Positions 33,955 to 48,650 are shown, counted from the first letter of the stretch. The stretch is 64,000 bases of DNA from Trichopria drosophilae (GCA_030407085.1 CM059584.1:144078001-144142000), one strand, 5' to 3'. Translations and numbers: made by a program. Notes: generated from the letters alone by a model not told the origin.

Positions 33955-36033
33955 CCCGAATAAACATTTCCGGAGCTGTCCCTCATCAAAAGCTTCGGAC
34001 CGGATCAGGATTGTAACGCTACCGCAGATCCGTGTCAGATCCGGAACACGGAGGTCCGGCCATCGGGGGCCGTTCCGGATCCGATCCGGATTTGGCTATA
34101 TCTAATTTTTTTCAATAAGTAAGGGGACCCAGATATGTTACTAATCCGGCTCGTATTTGGATATCTATCGTACGGGTAACATAACCTTAAAAATATATAT
34201 TTTGAAGAATATTTGTACAAAATGAATAAGGAATTGAAACGTCGCCAGAAAATTCGTCAAAGAGTTCAAAAACATAGATTGAAAAGAAAAAATGATCAGA
34301 GTAATTATACGGATAGTAATAAGGATAATTCTGAAGAAATGGAATATGTTTCATGTGATTCTGGTACGCAAATATAAAGTCAGTTTTTTGTATTAATATT
34401 ACCAACTTTTTATTAACAACACAGTCACACAAAACAAAATTTTTGTTTCGGCCTGGGTTTCTCCTTATGTACTGTATGTTTTTTGGGTCGCTGAATCCGA
34501 CACCGAAGTCCATTTAACACTATATCCTTGTCAGGTTTTTGACACAATCTCAAAAAATAATAATTGCAAACATTCATGATATTTTAACTCGAGTACCGTC
34601 AACTTTAAGAAAAAATGTTACTCAACATAAAATGTTCCGAATCACTCGAAAAATACATCTGAATTTTTACAAAATTTGTGAAGACGATTTTAGATTTTTT
34701 GGATTTCGCCGTTTTTCGAAAAATTTAAAATGGCTCAAAAATATTTGAAAAAATTTAGACGTACTTTTCGAGTGAATTTGAACTTTTTTGTTATATAACT
34801 TTTTTCTTACAATTGAAGGTACACGAGTTAAAAAATCATGAATGTTTACCAATGTGACATTTAGGATGCTATATTGGAAACGATTTGTATTGAAATTAAT
34901 TTTTATAGGCCCGTAACTTTTCAGGTCGACTCTCAATTGCACAATTTTAAAAGGTTTTACGTAAAAAGAAAATGTTGTTAAAGTATTTTATCTTATTTTC
35001 ACATTTTAGGATCGAATTATAGGTATTTTTTTGAGATTATGTCAAAAACCTGACGTGATAGAGTTAAATGGACTTCGGATTCGGATTCAGCGACCCAAAA
35101 AACATACAGTATACACATCGAGAAACCCAGACCACAGATGGCGCGGAAGCGGGACACCGACCAAGGCGAATAAAGCAATGTTCTTACATATTTCACTAAC
35201 ATATATACGCTTTTGAGATAATCTTGAACTGACAAGACTTTTTTTCGAGAATCTTGTCAACCACCATGAAATTGAAATATATATATATTCAGATCTGGTT
35301 GAGAAATTGACAAATTATTCGGTTTTTTTTTTTGTAATGGTGGTTAAGGGAACTCTCAGGTGGCTCGGTCGATAACGTCAAATTCTACCCTAAAATGTTA
35401 TCAAACTCCACTATATAACTATACAAACTTTATATACTACGACTACAAAAGTTAGCATTATATGTAGTCACAAAACAAATTAAAGGATTGATTGAGAATT
35501 GGAGGAGAAAGCCTGAAAGAAAAAAAAACTTGTCATTTCATTTACTTGTCGTCATAACTTATTCGTCGATCATTTTTTGTGGCACGTTTTTCTCTGCCAA
35601 TTCTCAATCAATCGTTCCGAAATTTGTTTTGTGACTAGATATATAATGCTAAATTTCGCAGTAATGAGTCCGAAATTACGAAATAGCGCTCAGAAACTTT
35701 TTAACCTCATCCTAATACACTGTGTATATAGGACGGAGATTTGTCGGTAAACAAGGTTCTCGGAAAACCCGTATGGTATTTGTCACCTAGCTGTATAGAC
35801 CCCACATAAAAGTTTTTATGTATATGTATATAAGGAATTATAATTAAAACCCGATTTGAAACAGATCAGGATCGGATAGAGCTTTCTGACCTGCGGGACC
35901 CGGACCCGACACGTATCTGCGGTTGCGTTACATCCGGATCAGGTTCAGATGAGGCATTCGGATCTGGATCGGATCTGTGCTAAGGCTTCCGGATCCGTTC
36001 CTGATCCGACCCGTAGGTAAATGTTTATTCGGG
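33955..36033. mobile_element. 2.1-kb foldback element with GGATCC-rich subterminal arms
   Basis: Ends are CCCGAATAAACATTT at 33955 and its reverse complement ending at 36033. Subterminal zones at 33990-34110 and 35860-36015 are GC-rich and full of CCGGATC/GGATCCG repeats, unlike the AT-rich centre. A second inverted pair lies inside (about 34440-34560 and 35020-35140, with TTTTTTGGGTCGCTGAATCC), and a third inside that (about 34570-34625 and 34815-34860). No transposase was seen. I could not define a target duplication. Clustered subterminal repeats are often transposase-binding sites, but that is inference. Confidence 0.72.
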
Positions 36034-36149
36034 AAATGCGTAATTTTCTTTTAAAGTCCTGCTTTTTAAAATTAGTCCCTTACCTTTAAGGATAAAATAG
36101 CCCTTAAGCGATCGGTGAATCCCTCGGGCCGGTTTCACCGTCCCTAGGA

Positions 36150-36500
36150 TACGTTGATCGCCCCGGACGTAATATCGCACTTTACGCCCGCCGTACAAAA
36201 TAGTAATTTTCGTATTAAGGGCGTAAAATGAGCTTTACGCCCGCGTGTCTGGCGGTCGCCTTGAGGATGTAAACGCTTACACCCGTGATACGAACATTAT
36301 TTTTCGCTGTAGTGTAGGTAAAATTCGATTTTATGGCCCGATTTTGAAACTGAAATAATGGACAACTCCTATCTTTGCCACATAATTGTCGAAAATAACT
36401 ATTTAGTCTGCCCGGGCGTAAAATTACATTTTACACCCCCACGCGGGGGAAATATTATTCGTATTACGGCCGTAAAACTTTTTTTACGCCCTTAATGTAC
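36150..36500. repeat. GGGCGTAAA-palindrome repeat block
   Basis: Contains a 24-bp palindrome, GGGCGTAAA-ATGAGC-TTTACGCCC (36219-36242), and related sites near 36172, 36413 and 36472. About 150 bp after the palindrome (CCCGTGATACGAACATTATT onward) align with 58043-58190. Similar palindromes occur at 51240-51263 and 56133-56153. This looks like a dispersed repeat family; no transposon ends were identified. Confidence 0.7.
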
Positions 36501-39500
36501 ACTAATATATATGAAGAAATCCAGGTATACATTTATATCTATTTAATTATATTAAATCTTAAAAAGACACGAGTGTTTTTTGTTTGTTTTTTGTAAATAC
36601 AAAGATTTACTGATGGGACTTAATTCCTCCAATACGTCGCATCCCATTTTAATAATCTGCCTTTGAGGATAATTTGTCTTACAAGAGTTTATAATAAAAT
36701 TTCATACATGATGTACAACTCGACTAGTAATCCGTGTTAAGTATTTGAAAAGCTCAGACTTTGATGAAGAATAATCTAGAATTCCTGCCATAAAGTAGGA
36801 GAGTATAACAAGCTTTACATATACTTCATTATCCCCAATGCATTATTAATAAAACCAGAGTGAATTTGTGTTAAAGTTTAAATCATCTTGAACTACTAAA
36901 TTAAAAACAGACCGTTCTTTTCGTTTAGATTATTTTTTATGTAAATATTAGAAATTTGAGCATTTCGTAGTGACTTTAATGAGAAGGGACTTAATTTAAA
37001 CACTACAATATAAATAAACAGTTCTATTCAGCTCTATTTAATAAATTCACGTATTACAATTAAGTAAATATTAAGTAGTCTTTTTTTACGAATGGTTACT
37101 TGCAAAGCAAACAAGTTTTATATTTCTTTTTCAAACAATTTTACTTTACTACAAATGTTACAAACAAAGAAAAATTACATGTAGACAAAATATAACTATT
37201 GTAATAGTAAAGATGAAACTTTTAAAGTAAAAATATTTGTCATGATTACTGCACAGTGAGTGAGTCTGATGATGGAAGTATTTCTTTACTCTAAAAAAGA
37301 GAATCGCAACTTTTAGAGGGAGCTTTCACACTGAGATTCATTATGTGACAATTGTGCCCCAAATTTATTTTATTGCAATTATAATGTATAGACATTTCAC
37401 GTACAATTATTTAACCCCTTATATGTTTTAAATATTTTTAACAATTTTTCCTTTTCACTTTTAAGTAATTTTATTTCGTAAATTCTGATGATTATTTTTT
37501 AATGCAAATGTTTTAATGCACAAGTAGTTGTCCTATGTAGTCGGTAACATTCCTTACTTTAATAATTGCACAAAAATGGTTTCTTAAGCATACTATTGTT
37601 CTAAATAAACAAATTAATTAAAATTCATATATATGACTATTACAGTTGGAGAAGATGGTAATGCAGAGAACTTCTGGATTAACTTCAGAAGTATTTTTAG
37701 CCTACTTGTTGAAATGTGTGAGATTTCCGTACAACGAGGCTATTTTTAATATTTATTTTTAAATTAATTTAAAAATACATATTGATGGTAAATAAATTTC
37801 AGAAAAATATGAAAAATCCGAAAATGTGCAGAAAATTTGAAACAAAAAATGTTTTTTTAACAATAAATAGCACATTCAATTTGAAATATTATCAAAGTTA
37901 TTATGAAGTCAAAACGAACTCGAAAAAATAAATTGAAAAGGTCATCTTGAAATCGTATATACAAATGCAATAACACATTAAAAAATTATTAGCACCCTAC
38001 ATAACAATAGTTATCTTTAAAATTGGTAAACTACCAAAAAAAATATTGCATCATTTAAGAAGGAAACAGACCAATGACACACGGGGGCACTTTAGGCCCC
38101 ACTATGAATTTGAAAAGATTTAAACATACCACTGATAAGTATGCTCACATATAATTGAAACCCTCAACTATTATTATAGGGAACTAAGAATTTTATTTTT
38201 GGCTGGAACATTGGATAATAAGTCATTGAAAAAGATGTAGGTAGGATTCTTTGGATCCCCTCTGGAATTAAAGGGTTTACTTCATTTCTTCTTATTTAAT
38301 TTCTGTTGTTATAATTTATTAAGGAGTTTATTACCGGTTCCGTTATTGATGTAATTTTAATTATACTCGAATTATTAATAACTGCTGTCATAGTGAGATT
38401 GAAATAAAAAAAAAACATAAAAAATGAAAAAATTGCTCTTAAATTTTAGTATGTCCTAATTGCTCTTTAATTGTATTGAAATCCAAAGCATTTCATGCTT
38501 TCAGCGGCCTGAATTAGCCATTTCCAGTTTTCAAAACAAACTGACGATTCGTGACACAAAAAATTCTAATTTACTAAGTTTCAAGCACTTTTTTAAAATT
38601 TTTGGTATTCCTGTAGGATCAGCTTTTTTGAACATTGAAAATCACTTATAAAACTCTTCATCATCGAACTTGAAAATCCTCTTTCCTGTATCAAATATTT
38701 TATTTCTATTTTTCGTCTCAAAAAATTATTCCAAAGTACAAAACAAATGTGATAAAAGTAAAGTAGATTAATTTATTGATTTATATATAAGTGTTAGATA
38801 CTAAATTATCCGTTCTTGATACGAACGTATGAGATTAATATTCACTAAGCAATTAGCCACATATAAATTTGTTTCTCGTGACTGTATTTAATCCACTTTA
38901 AAGTACGCCATTTTAACGAACACGCTTAATAACAACTCGTTTAAAAATAATGAATCGATTAGTAAAAACATTATTTATAGTATTTAAATCCATATACAGC
39001 AACCGAAATTATATTCATTAAGCTTGTAACAGAAAGACAGAATAATAATTTGTACATACTTAGCTCCCATATAGGTTTATGAAGTATACTATTGGTTTAT
39101 TGACATTTTTATATTTCTTGAATAAAAAAAATTAATCTATAATACAAAAAGAGGTTATTAAGACTTCCGAGTTTAAAAGATCACTCATTAATTAATAACT
39201 TACTATCCTCTAAGTTTGTGTTTAAATTTAAAATTTGTATACAAAAATTTAATTGTGCGATTAACGTTTTCTCAAAGGGTTAAATAGAGGTCAAAGTAAC
39301 CTGGATGATATTTATGTAATTAATAGGGAGTATTCCCGTTGTCGTCAAGGACATTCCACATATATATTTGAGGTAACGTCAAGACTGACGACAATTACCG
39401 TTATAGTGGTGACCTTGTTGACATTTCAAGTTCAATTTCTCCATATAATTTGTGTGTTTTATTAAATAATGTTTAAAAAATTTAGTTAAATAAAAACCTC

Positions 39501-42458
39501 CTGAGGTGGACCAGAACCCTTTCCTTGAGTCTGCCTTAAAAAAGTACAAATATTTCTTTTAAGAAATTGACCTTAAATGATGATCATATTAAAGAAGTAA
39601 TCATATTCATGACCTTACCAGAACTATATTCTATTATCTTCAGAACTGACGCCTTATAAATCAGGTTGAACAGACACACTGACAACATTTTCCTTGGAAA
39701 AGTCCATTATCTGGTTACATCTTAAAAATATATAAAATATGTCACTAATTATGAGTAGGATAAAGGCTTGGAGGCTACGAGGTATACATTTCATCAAAGT
39801 ATAACAAAAATCATGCGACAAGAGATAAAATACCACCAAGCTAATTTTGATATAACATACTTTTAAAATATAGCAATGCACATTGAATAACAATTAGTTA
39901 CTGTGCATCCTGTAAATTAATAGTTTATTCAAAAGAAAACACTCGAAATTTTCCGAATTACATCTTATTATTTTCGACGAATTGATTTCCTTTTTCCTCA
40001 CTTGAGTGCGATTCAAACTCTCACGGATCATTATGTGTTAGAGAACCCACCAACTCTGATGAAGTAAACAGCAGTGTTTGTGAATCCTCGGAAAGTAAGT
40101 TACATAGGATGAAGCGGTGAACCGGAAATCGGGAAAAGCAAACAAACCTTTTTATACATCTAAACTATCGGAAAAGCTGTCGAAATGGGCGAAAATTTCG
40201 TTGAAGAATGGCAATAATATTCGTCCGGGATTATTTCCGCTGCGCTTCGAAACGCTGTATACTATGCAGATAATTATAGAATAAAATGGATTTAAATTGG
40301 TCCGATGTCTAAAATTATATTTCGATTAACAATTCAAAAATCGGACTATATATTTTTAACTTTGATTATAAACTTACAGTACAAACAATACGTTTATGCA
40401 AATCAACGAACATTTGAACTTTTGATGACCTTTGATTCTAATGCAAATGAAATGAATATCGTTGTTGGCATATAAATAATAATTTCTTTTATATACGTGG
40501 AAATGATACGTAATTTGTTGTTGAATTCTTTCGAGATAACAGAGATATATAAACATTTAACGATGGAAAAGTAATCTCCAATTTTCTTGTTTTACTCTTA
40601 TATGGGCATTATAGTACGAGTTAATGTTATATTACCAACATAAACCCCTAGCGAATACTCCTATACGATAGTGAATTTATGTGAAATCTACGTGCCGTAA
40701 ATTTAAAACAAGTGTGAGTATTTAACTACGCATTACTTGAATTTTCTATATCTTTAAATGATTTAAACTAGTTTATTTATTAACTTCCATGCGTCTTATC
40801 TCGAATATGTGTTAATTTCATTTTAGAAAGGACCTCATAATAAAACGTTTGCAAATCGACACATTTGTGTGGTTAAGATATTTGTGTTTAACGTATTTTG
40901 TTTAAAAAAAAATAGGAATTTTTCTCCAGTTTGAAAGGCGAAATTTGTATGATGAATAATCAAATATCTTCTTTAGCTCAAATTTTATTCATGCTTATTT
41001 TAAGTCTGGTCAGAATTATTGTTGTTTCAATATGGTTTGAAATGGAAAAATGGTGAAACGCCAAAAATGTTTAGATTTGTATGTCTCTCTTTTAATAATG
41101 GATACCAATCAACTGTCATTTCAAATATGGTGGATTAATTTGATGTATATACGTCTGAAATATTTACGTGTAGATATTACTGACATTTGAAATAGCGCAC
41201 ACCGAACAAGAAGTTGGCCTTTTTTCGATGCATTCAAAAATAGAGAAGAAATCAGTAAAACATCGTCTGCAGTTACTCAACTTTTAGCGGATTCGTGTTT
41301 GTTTGTAATTTTCTATTATTCGGTATAGAAGATATCGGAAAAACAATAATCTAATTCACCAAAATTAGTAAGCCACGTATTTTATCAGATAATATATTTT
41401 CATATATTTCTAGAAAGTTTCTAGACAAAATTGAAAATGCTGTAGTAATCAATATTAGATATAGTAACTCCTTATTATCAAAATACGTTATCAAAATGTA
41501 GTGGTGTTCTATTTTAACTGAAAGAAAATAAGTTTCACTTTAAGGAACATGACCCAGTTCTGTCTCGTATAAAGCAAAATTCACTAGATTAATCGTTTTA
41601 TTATATTAAGAAACTTTAGTCAAATTAAAATCAGTCTATAGATCGTCAGTTATCAAAGAAGGAAAGGAATTATAGATGAATTTACGTTAAAAATATAATA
41701 TAATTACGCAGACATATCTGATCTGAAGTAATTTTTTGCGTGGGATACGAATCCGAGACAAAATTGTTCCATCACGTCAGAATTTGGAGATATTTGAGGT
41801 TATGCACCAAATAAACTGGTGTTTTTTTGCTGCTTTTAGCGTTATAGACAGAGGACACAATATTTTGAAGGAATTGTTCCTTCAACTTGTATCATTTAGT
41901 TGTATCCTTTACGATTTAATTTGAGTCTCTCGGAGTTCAATTACGATTTTTCTTCACCAAGTTATACGTTCTTTAATTTCAACATTTTCATATCTTCAGA
42001 ATTGCAATTCGCCGCCGATGATAATATATTATTATTTAGCGTAGTGTTTTAAAAAATTGTTTTGGATTGGTGAAATTTCATAATTGTATTTTTTAAAAGA
42101 CGCTTCAGAAAAGGACCTGTAGATAGGTCGAAATGTTGGGCCTGTATTGTTGATTAACAACAAGAATAAAAACGAACTAAAATGGCCATTTTGCTTAGAC
42201 TTTATTTTTTGTTTGTAAGTATTATTTATTCATCAATTCATTACATCAACACATTATTTAAAGTAGTTCTATATGATCAAACTACACGTAGGGCCAATCA
42301 AAACTGTTGTGTGTTCTTTCTGTAACCTCCAAAATAGACGAAAAGGTTATTTTGAACACACAATTTGAAGTATTTCAGAATCTTGACGTGATAGGATAAT
42401 TCTGACTCGGAATTTGGATTTGACGTAAAATCTTACTTCGAACATGACCATTCATTTG

Positions 42459-42600
42459 CGGGTGCAGGACGAAAAACCGACTAATAAAAAAACCGACATA
42501 CAGCCGACCGTCGAAAAGCCGACATAAAAAATAGACATATCGGTTTATTGACGGATTTTTTCGCCTGTTGGCTTTTTGATTTATCCGTTTTTCCACCGAT
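42459..42600 (+). repeat. CCGACA-rich repeat, second locus
   Basis: A lead sequence like that at 8505 is followed by four or five ACCGAC/GCCGAC units separated by A-rich spacers, then an inverted half (GGTTTATTGACGGATTTTTT-CGCC). Short minus-strand frames across it are repeat-derived. Confidence 0.55.
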
Positions 42601-43799
42601 ACCATCACTTACGGACAACAAAATCATGTTGGTCTGGGTTAATTCTGAATAGATCCAACCTCGCAATTTATAAGCATCTTCAATTATGTTAGTAATAAAT
42701 TCTGTGATGTTTACTTTAAATTTCAATGAAGTTGATGTACTTCATTTGTAATTACTGATTACAACTATGATCAGAATCCATTTTGTTGAAAATTTATTGC
42801 ATAACAGTCCTTACATAAAAAAATGCTTCTTAACAGCATGAAAATAAAGCTTATTTTTTGGATTTCTAATAAACCGTACTAACTTACGCCATTTTTAGAA
42901 TGTATAAATTCTGAAAACTAAAAAATAACAAAGGTTACCAGTTAACTTCCTTTAAAAATGTTGTAAGTGTTACAGTCATTGAAAGTAACGTATGACTTCC
43001 TCAATAATAGTTGCTATATTCTGATATTTTATTTATCTGTAAGATTTATTTACCGTTAATTTGTTGTACTAAATTTTAAAAACAAAATTATTGACTAAGG
43101 TGGCATAACAATGTAAATAATATGTGCTTAACTATAATAATTTAGTTTTCGCCTCGAAAATCTAGTTCAATAGTGGTCCTGAATAATCTCAAGATTGACA
43201 TATTACTTTTGGATGTGACCTTTCTGTCATCAATCAATTTTTTACGATACATTTTTAACATTCTGGGAGGAGAACTCGATTTTGCGCCCTGCAGTGAAAT
43301 CTTCGGGCTCAAATTATCGAGCACGACATTCTCGTGCAACAAACTTCGCACTCGTCGGAGATCGGTAATTCCGACGTTGTTACATAATAATATACTATTT
43401 TTAGTATACTTACAGTGATATTATAATTCATCTGTTGACACAATGGCATAAAATTCAAACAATAATAAGGACGCATTAATGAAATATTGAAATATTAGGA
43501 AATAATTCATCAAAGTTTCATAGAAATAAGGAATAAATATATAAAACTATTCTTGAGTTTAATCCAAAGTATTTACGATAGTTTATATTGATGTGTTATG
43601 ACTTCATAAATTATATTTATGATATTAGTACAATTCCCTCCCCTAAATAATTTATATTCTTTGATAATAAACGACGAATATGAACAAAGTCCAGAATAAA
43701 TCAGATTTCAAAAGTTAAAAATGGCCGCACTATCTTACCCAATTAATGTTACTCTTTGTCTTTGATACCATAATAAGCTTACGAACAAGACATTTTCCG

Positions 43800-44230
43800 C
43801 AAAAAGTCCACGTCAAGCCTTGTGACATTCTAAAAGGACAAGACGTTTCGTACCTGTATACCTTTGTCGTGAAAAATCATCGGACGAGAGAAATCAGAAA
43901 TGGGAAGAATCGTTAGAAGGAAGGCCAGAGGCATTTCGTTAAATTGGCAAATCGTGCAGAGCGTTCTCCGTGATTTCTCCCTGGAATCCATTTAGCTTCA
44001 GGGCGACCGGCCATGCCCATTTCCGTTTTCCAGAATGTCCGATGCGGCTTCCATCATCCACGTGACCATTTTGGACCCCTCGCTTTTCGCCGCATGCCTC
44101 AGCGCCATCTCTTTCTATTAGCCCAAATCTAATCGCGTATGCAGTATTTCCGTTATAGTTGTCAGCGCTACAATGGAAAACTGATTATGCCTCAGCGATG
44201 TCGAGGTCGCTTGTTCACCACAGAAATAAC
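43800..44230. other. CpG-rich non-coding patch
   Basis: GC-richer island between AT-rich spacers, with no open frame above background. No motif explains it; a regulatory element or conserved non-coding DNA is possible. Confidence 0.25.
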
Positions 44231-45505
44231 TATTTCCTCCATTAATGGGTTTCTACTCTTAGAATTTCAATTGGACAATTCTACCGACCGTTCATATTCA
44301 TAATCCAATATTACATACCACTGGTATAGAACTATATGTAATAATTTATTCCATATTTGATTGACATTTTAGATATTTTCAATACCGTTACAAATCGAAT
44401 TTATCGGCAGTTGAACGCAAAAATAGATTTGGTTCACTGTGTATTCTCAATTTGAAAGATCTCCGATAATTTCCAGTAGTTCTAAATAAAAATAAACGAT
44501 GAAAATTCATTTTACATCCAATTTTTCTTAAAATAATAGGAAATTAATATTAATTTTACTACTTCATCACTTGTCTTACACATTCATGAGTAATAAATGG
44601 GAATATATTTTTGGAAATATCGATAACATTCGTTAATCATTTTGTTTCGAACGTAAAATTTATAGGTAACTTTTTTCCGAATGCAGATGGGAATAAACGG
44701 TAATGTACACTATTTATTGAAGCATTCAATTTTACTAAATTTTAACCTTACTTTTCTGTAAAATGAAATGTCAGAACATTAGTTTTTGTTTAAATTATCC
44801 TTTTAATAACCTAAACAAACCCAATATTATATGAAATATAATTCATGAATTTAAATTCATGAATTATATTTAATATTCATATGAACATTGTACGCATAAT
44901 TTTTATAGCATCTGAATTCTTATAATTGATTTATCGAATGGTTGGTATCTGAATATTATTAAGACTTTTAATGAAGTACCATACAAAACTATTGAAATAA
45001 CGTAATTTTCTTTAAATACTAACAAACTGAATAATAATACTAACAAAATAAATTAAAGTAATTTCTTTTTCATTAATATATCAGAAAACAAAATTTTCTT
45101 CAGGATTCAATCTGTAAAAATAAGAATATTTGAATACAAACATTCTGTTTCTTAATGTACGTAGGAAAAAAGTGATGAAAATGCAAAATGCGAATTAAAT
45201 TTTATTTCGAGATATATTTTCTTAATGTCAGGTAAAATGCTGATTTTTTTTCAATGTAGTGATAATTACAAGGAAACTATTTGTAATATTACCTTTAGAA
45301 ATCTGTTTTTTAGAGCAAGTCGATCAAATTTGTTTTCACAAAATACCTAATAAACCTTTGATTTTAAATTGGAAATTTAGTAAGTCTGCAAAAAAAATTG
45401 TTTAATTAGATAATTTTTATAGGTAAATTATTTTTACTTTAATCATTTTGAAACCGGGACGGAATGTGAAGCGGAAATATAACTGTAAATAATATGCGTT
45501 TGACC

Positions 45506-45540
45506 TACAGTACCGCTCAAAAGTATGAGCTCACCCTTGC
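45506..45540 (+). repeat. Solitary Tc1/mariner-like terminus
   Basis: TA followed by CAGTACCGCTCAAAAGTATG resembles the outer end of Tc1/mariner inverted repeats, which start CAGT and insert at TA. I did not find the matching inverted end downstream, so this would be a truncated remnant, or chance. Confidence 0.4.
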
Positions 45541-46294
45541 GGAATTTTGGCTAAATTAAAATGTTGATATCTCATCGCCAAGTTAACGTACAGGAAAAAT
45601 AGAAAAACGGAATTAAAGAGGAGACTTTCAACTTCTCAGTCGCGGTAGTTTCATTTCTATATATACATTTATCTACGAACTACGCTCGATTTGCTAAAGT
45701 AATTTTTTCGTATTATTTTTTTCTTTTTCAATCCGCTCCCATTTTTTTTAATATTATTGCAGGAGAAAAGTACAACGTGTGATCGAAAGGTAATCCTTTC
45801 AGCTTTAATTTGTATCTTCGGGATTTTGTCTAATATTTTTTTACAAATACTTATTCAATTTTGAACAAAATAATGTCATTTTTTTAAATCTGCTATATCT
45901 CGGAAAACTGACGTGATATAAAAAATGTTTAAGGAACAAAAAGTTTCATTTTTTAATTATCTATTGGCTGACATTTTTTCAAATTTTTAGAAGGACATTT
46001 TTTTTACCGTATTTTGTCAACATTTTTTGTGTAACGATCATTTTCGGATGCAAAGTTGCATTTAAACTATGCTCAGTTTGCGATGTTCCGAATTTAATCG
46101 TCATTAAATTGTAAGTGTACACAAAGAATTCCAACTGGTAGCTCGGGCAAAGAAGTTCAACTTGTCTGTATATGCAATATTCCCAAAATAACAGCATCAA
46201 ATTACGCGAAGGCACTCAATTCTATTTCTGAAAAATTTCGATTCAGGATATCTGATTTTATTTTTATTTTTCAGTAATTCGTTAACGGTAAGAA

Positions 46295-47817
46295 CCCGAG
46301 TAAAAATTTAATATAAACGATAGATCTATGATGGATTCACTGAGAATCTACTCCGTGAAAAATCCGTCCTTTGAAACAAATATGGATTTAGTTTTATAAA
46401 AAATTTAATATGCATGATAGATCAATGATGTATTCACGGTAAATCTACTTTATAATATGTTAGTGTTTGGTTTTATCATGAAATGATATTTTTTGCATTT
46501 TATATTTTCATTTTTACATTTTATACTCTCTAAATCTGAAGCAGTGCGTATATTCGCTGATTTGCAGCGGTTTTCGCTGATTCATATTTAGAGAGTAGTA
46601 GTACAGAGAATATATACAAGTAATATTTGGACAAAACAAAACCATTTATACAACAGTTTTTCCTCGTATTATATTTCAATACAAAAACGGAGATCTACAT
46701 ACAAACAAAGAAAACAATGGAAAAACTTAAGGATATGGTACTGCTGCTCTGCTCGTACATTTCTGCGACAGTAGAACTTGGCGACTTAACTTACTCCACC
46801 TAAAAAATATATCATCAAATACAAAAACAAAGACTAAAACTTGTATTTGCTTATGAAATATCCAAGGAGCAACGACATGTCACTCTAAAAACTGCAGCTG
46901 TCATCACTCATACAAGAAAATCGAATCTCCTGCAGGAACCAACTGAATAATTTCTTTTAGAATAATTTTCAAAACTTCTTGCTATAAACAAAAACGGGAA
47001 CACGTGAAAGCAGATTACAATTTATCAGTTTAATTTTATTTTAATTAATAACACTGCATACATAATGTATTTCGTATTTAGGTTCGGCACAAACTGCAAA
47101 AAAAAAACAAAGCTCTTCTTTTATTATACAATGACAGTCCTTGGTAATGTGGTTGCTATGGAGGTTGTTGATTTTTAACATGTGCTGAACTTTTGACAGT
47201 TTGTATCGAGCATTGGTACAGAATACTTCGCGTTAGACATTATAATAAAAATAAGCATACATGTTGTAATTTGTTTTCTCGTGTTTCTGTTTCTGTAGTA
47301 AGACTTTTTTAATATTTTCCAAGCAGAAATTATTCAGTTGGTTCATATGATATTTCGTTGCTAGGATATTTCTTACGGAAAATATTTTTCGTATTTTATC
47401 AGCATTTATGTATGTATTCTTTAGGATCAAGTCATAATTTTGATGTAGTTTTGGAGCAGTCCAGGAACACCATATCCTTGAGTTTCCTCGTGTTTTTGAG
47501 TAGTTTCGTTGCTTCGTCTTTTCTTTGTATGTGCAATGTATATCTCTGTTTATCAATTTAGGTTTTGGCATATTAAATTAATTTTTTGTTCGAAAATAAA
47601 AGTCTCTACTATTATATTCTATATCAAATATAAAATACATAATTTTAAAGTAAAACTAAGCACTAATTTGTACAGTAGATTCACCATGAATCAATCGTGC
47701 ATATTAAATCTTGATAAAGATTAAATTCATATTTGTTTCACAGGACGGACATTTCACGGAGTAGATTCTGCGTAGATGCATCATGAATCTATCGTCTATA
47801 TTAAATTTTTACTCGGG
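46295..47817. mobile_element. 1.5-kb TIR element, CCCGAGTAAAAATTT ends
   Basis: Begins CCCGAGTAAAAATTTAATAT and ends in its reverse complement at 47817. Subterminal inverted stretches of about 150-170 bp each contain repeated GATAGATC-ATGATG-ATTCAC units. The termini resemble those of the 33955-36033 element (CCCGA-R-TAAA-M-ATTT), suggesting a shared family. A smaller palindrome with CTCTCTAAAT ends lies at about 46525-46600. A 112-codon minus-strand frame (47233-47571), rich in Lys, Asn and Tyr, lies inside; I recognise no domain and it may be chance. Confidence 0.72.
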
Positions 47818-48650
47818 AAGATCAATTATCATAATATTTTTATTTTATAATATTGTAATAATATTAATTAAATTTTCTTCTTTCTATGAAGGCTGGGACC
47901 ATTTTGTCATGCTAGGACGCAAAATTCAATTTTGCTCATCGTTTTGCTGGTAAAAATCGAAGAATTGCGCATATCTTGCATATGAGATCAAGAATATTTG
48001 GATAATATGTTCCATCTGCAGTAAAATACATTATGTTCGCATTATTACAAAATGTCACATTTTGCGTCCTTGATGCGAAAAATATTATTTTCATAACGGG
48101 CATTTAATTTAATCCGAAAAAACGAGAATGATCAGATAACGTTTCAAAGGAATTAAAAAAATACGGATATACGCAGAAACTACCGCACATTGAAATCTAT
48201 ACTCTGCCGAGCACATCAATAATGCCTGAAAAGTAAAAATAAGACGCAGGCATAAATGGTCTAATGGAGAATCTACTTTATTAATTATCGTTAAAATATC
48301 ATGTATGTGCCCGAGCATTTATATATTCACTTGCGACAGTTTATCGTTTATGGCCCCGATATATTACCAGGTTATTATAGAAATAAATTATTACTTATAG
48401 AATATACCTTCGTATAAATTAAGATTTCTTTAGAGCGAGCCTCTTCGCGGGAAATTATTCATTATTACTGATGACCTTATCTTACGAGAAACTTTTATTT
48501 TACTTTTATCATTTCTTATTATTCTTAAAAGGATGGGTATAACTACAAGTTTTAAAAATGAATAAAAAAACTTTGTATAATTATCGTTTAATAATGGCCA
48601 ATTAGAAATTATATTATGTTCTTCAATCTAAAAATAATTTTTCATTACAA

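Larger units (their letters stand above)
36501..45505. other. Long AT-rich spacer
   Basis: Nine kilobases with no recognisable gene. It contains the CCGACA repeat at 42459, a GGACCT-GTAGAT-AGGTC stem followed by GAAAT near 42113, and the CpG patch at 43800. Frames of up to 81 codons are scattered on both strands at chance level. Confidence 0.5.
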
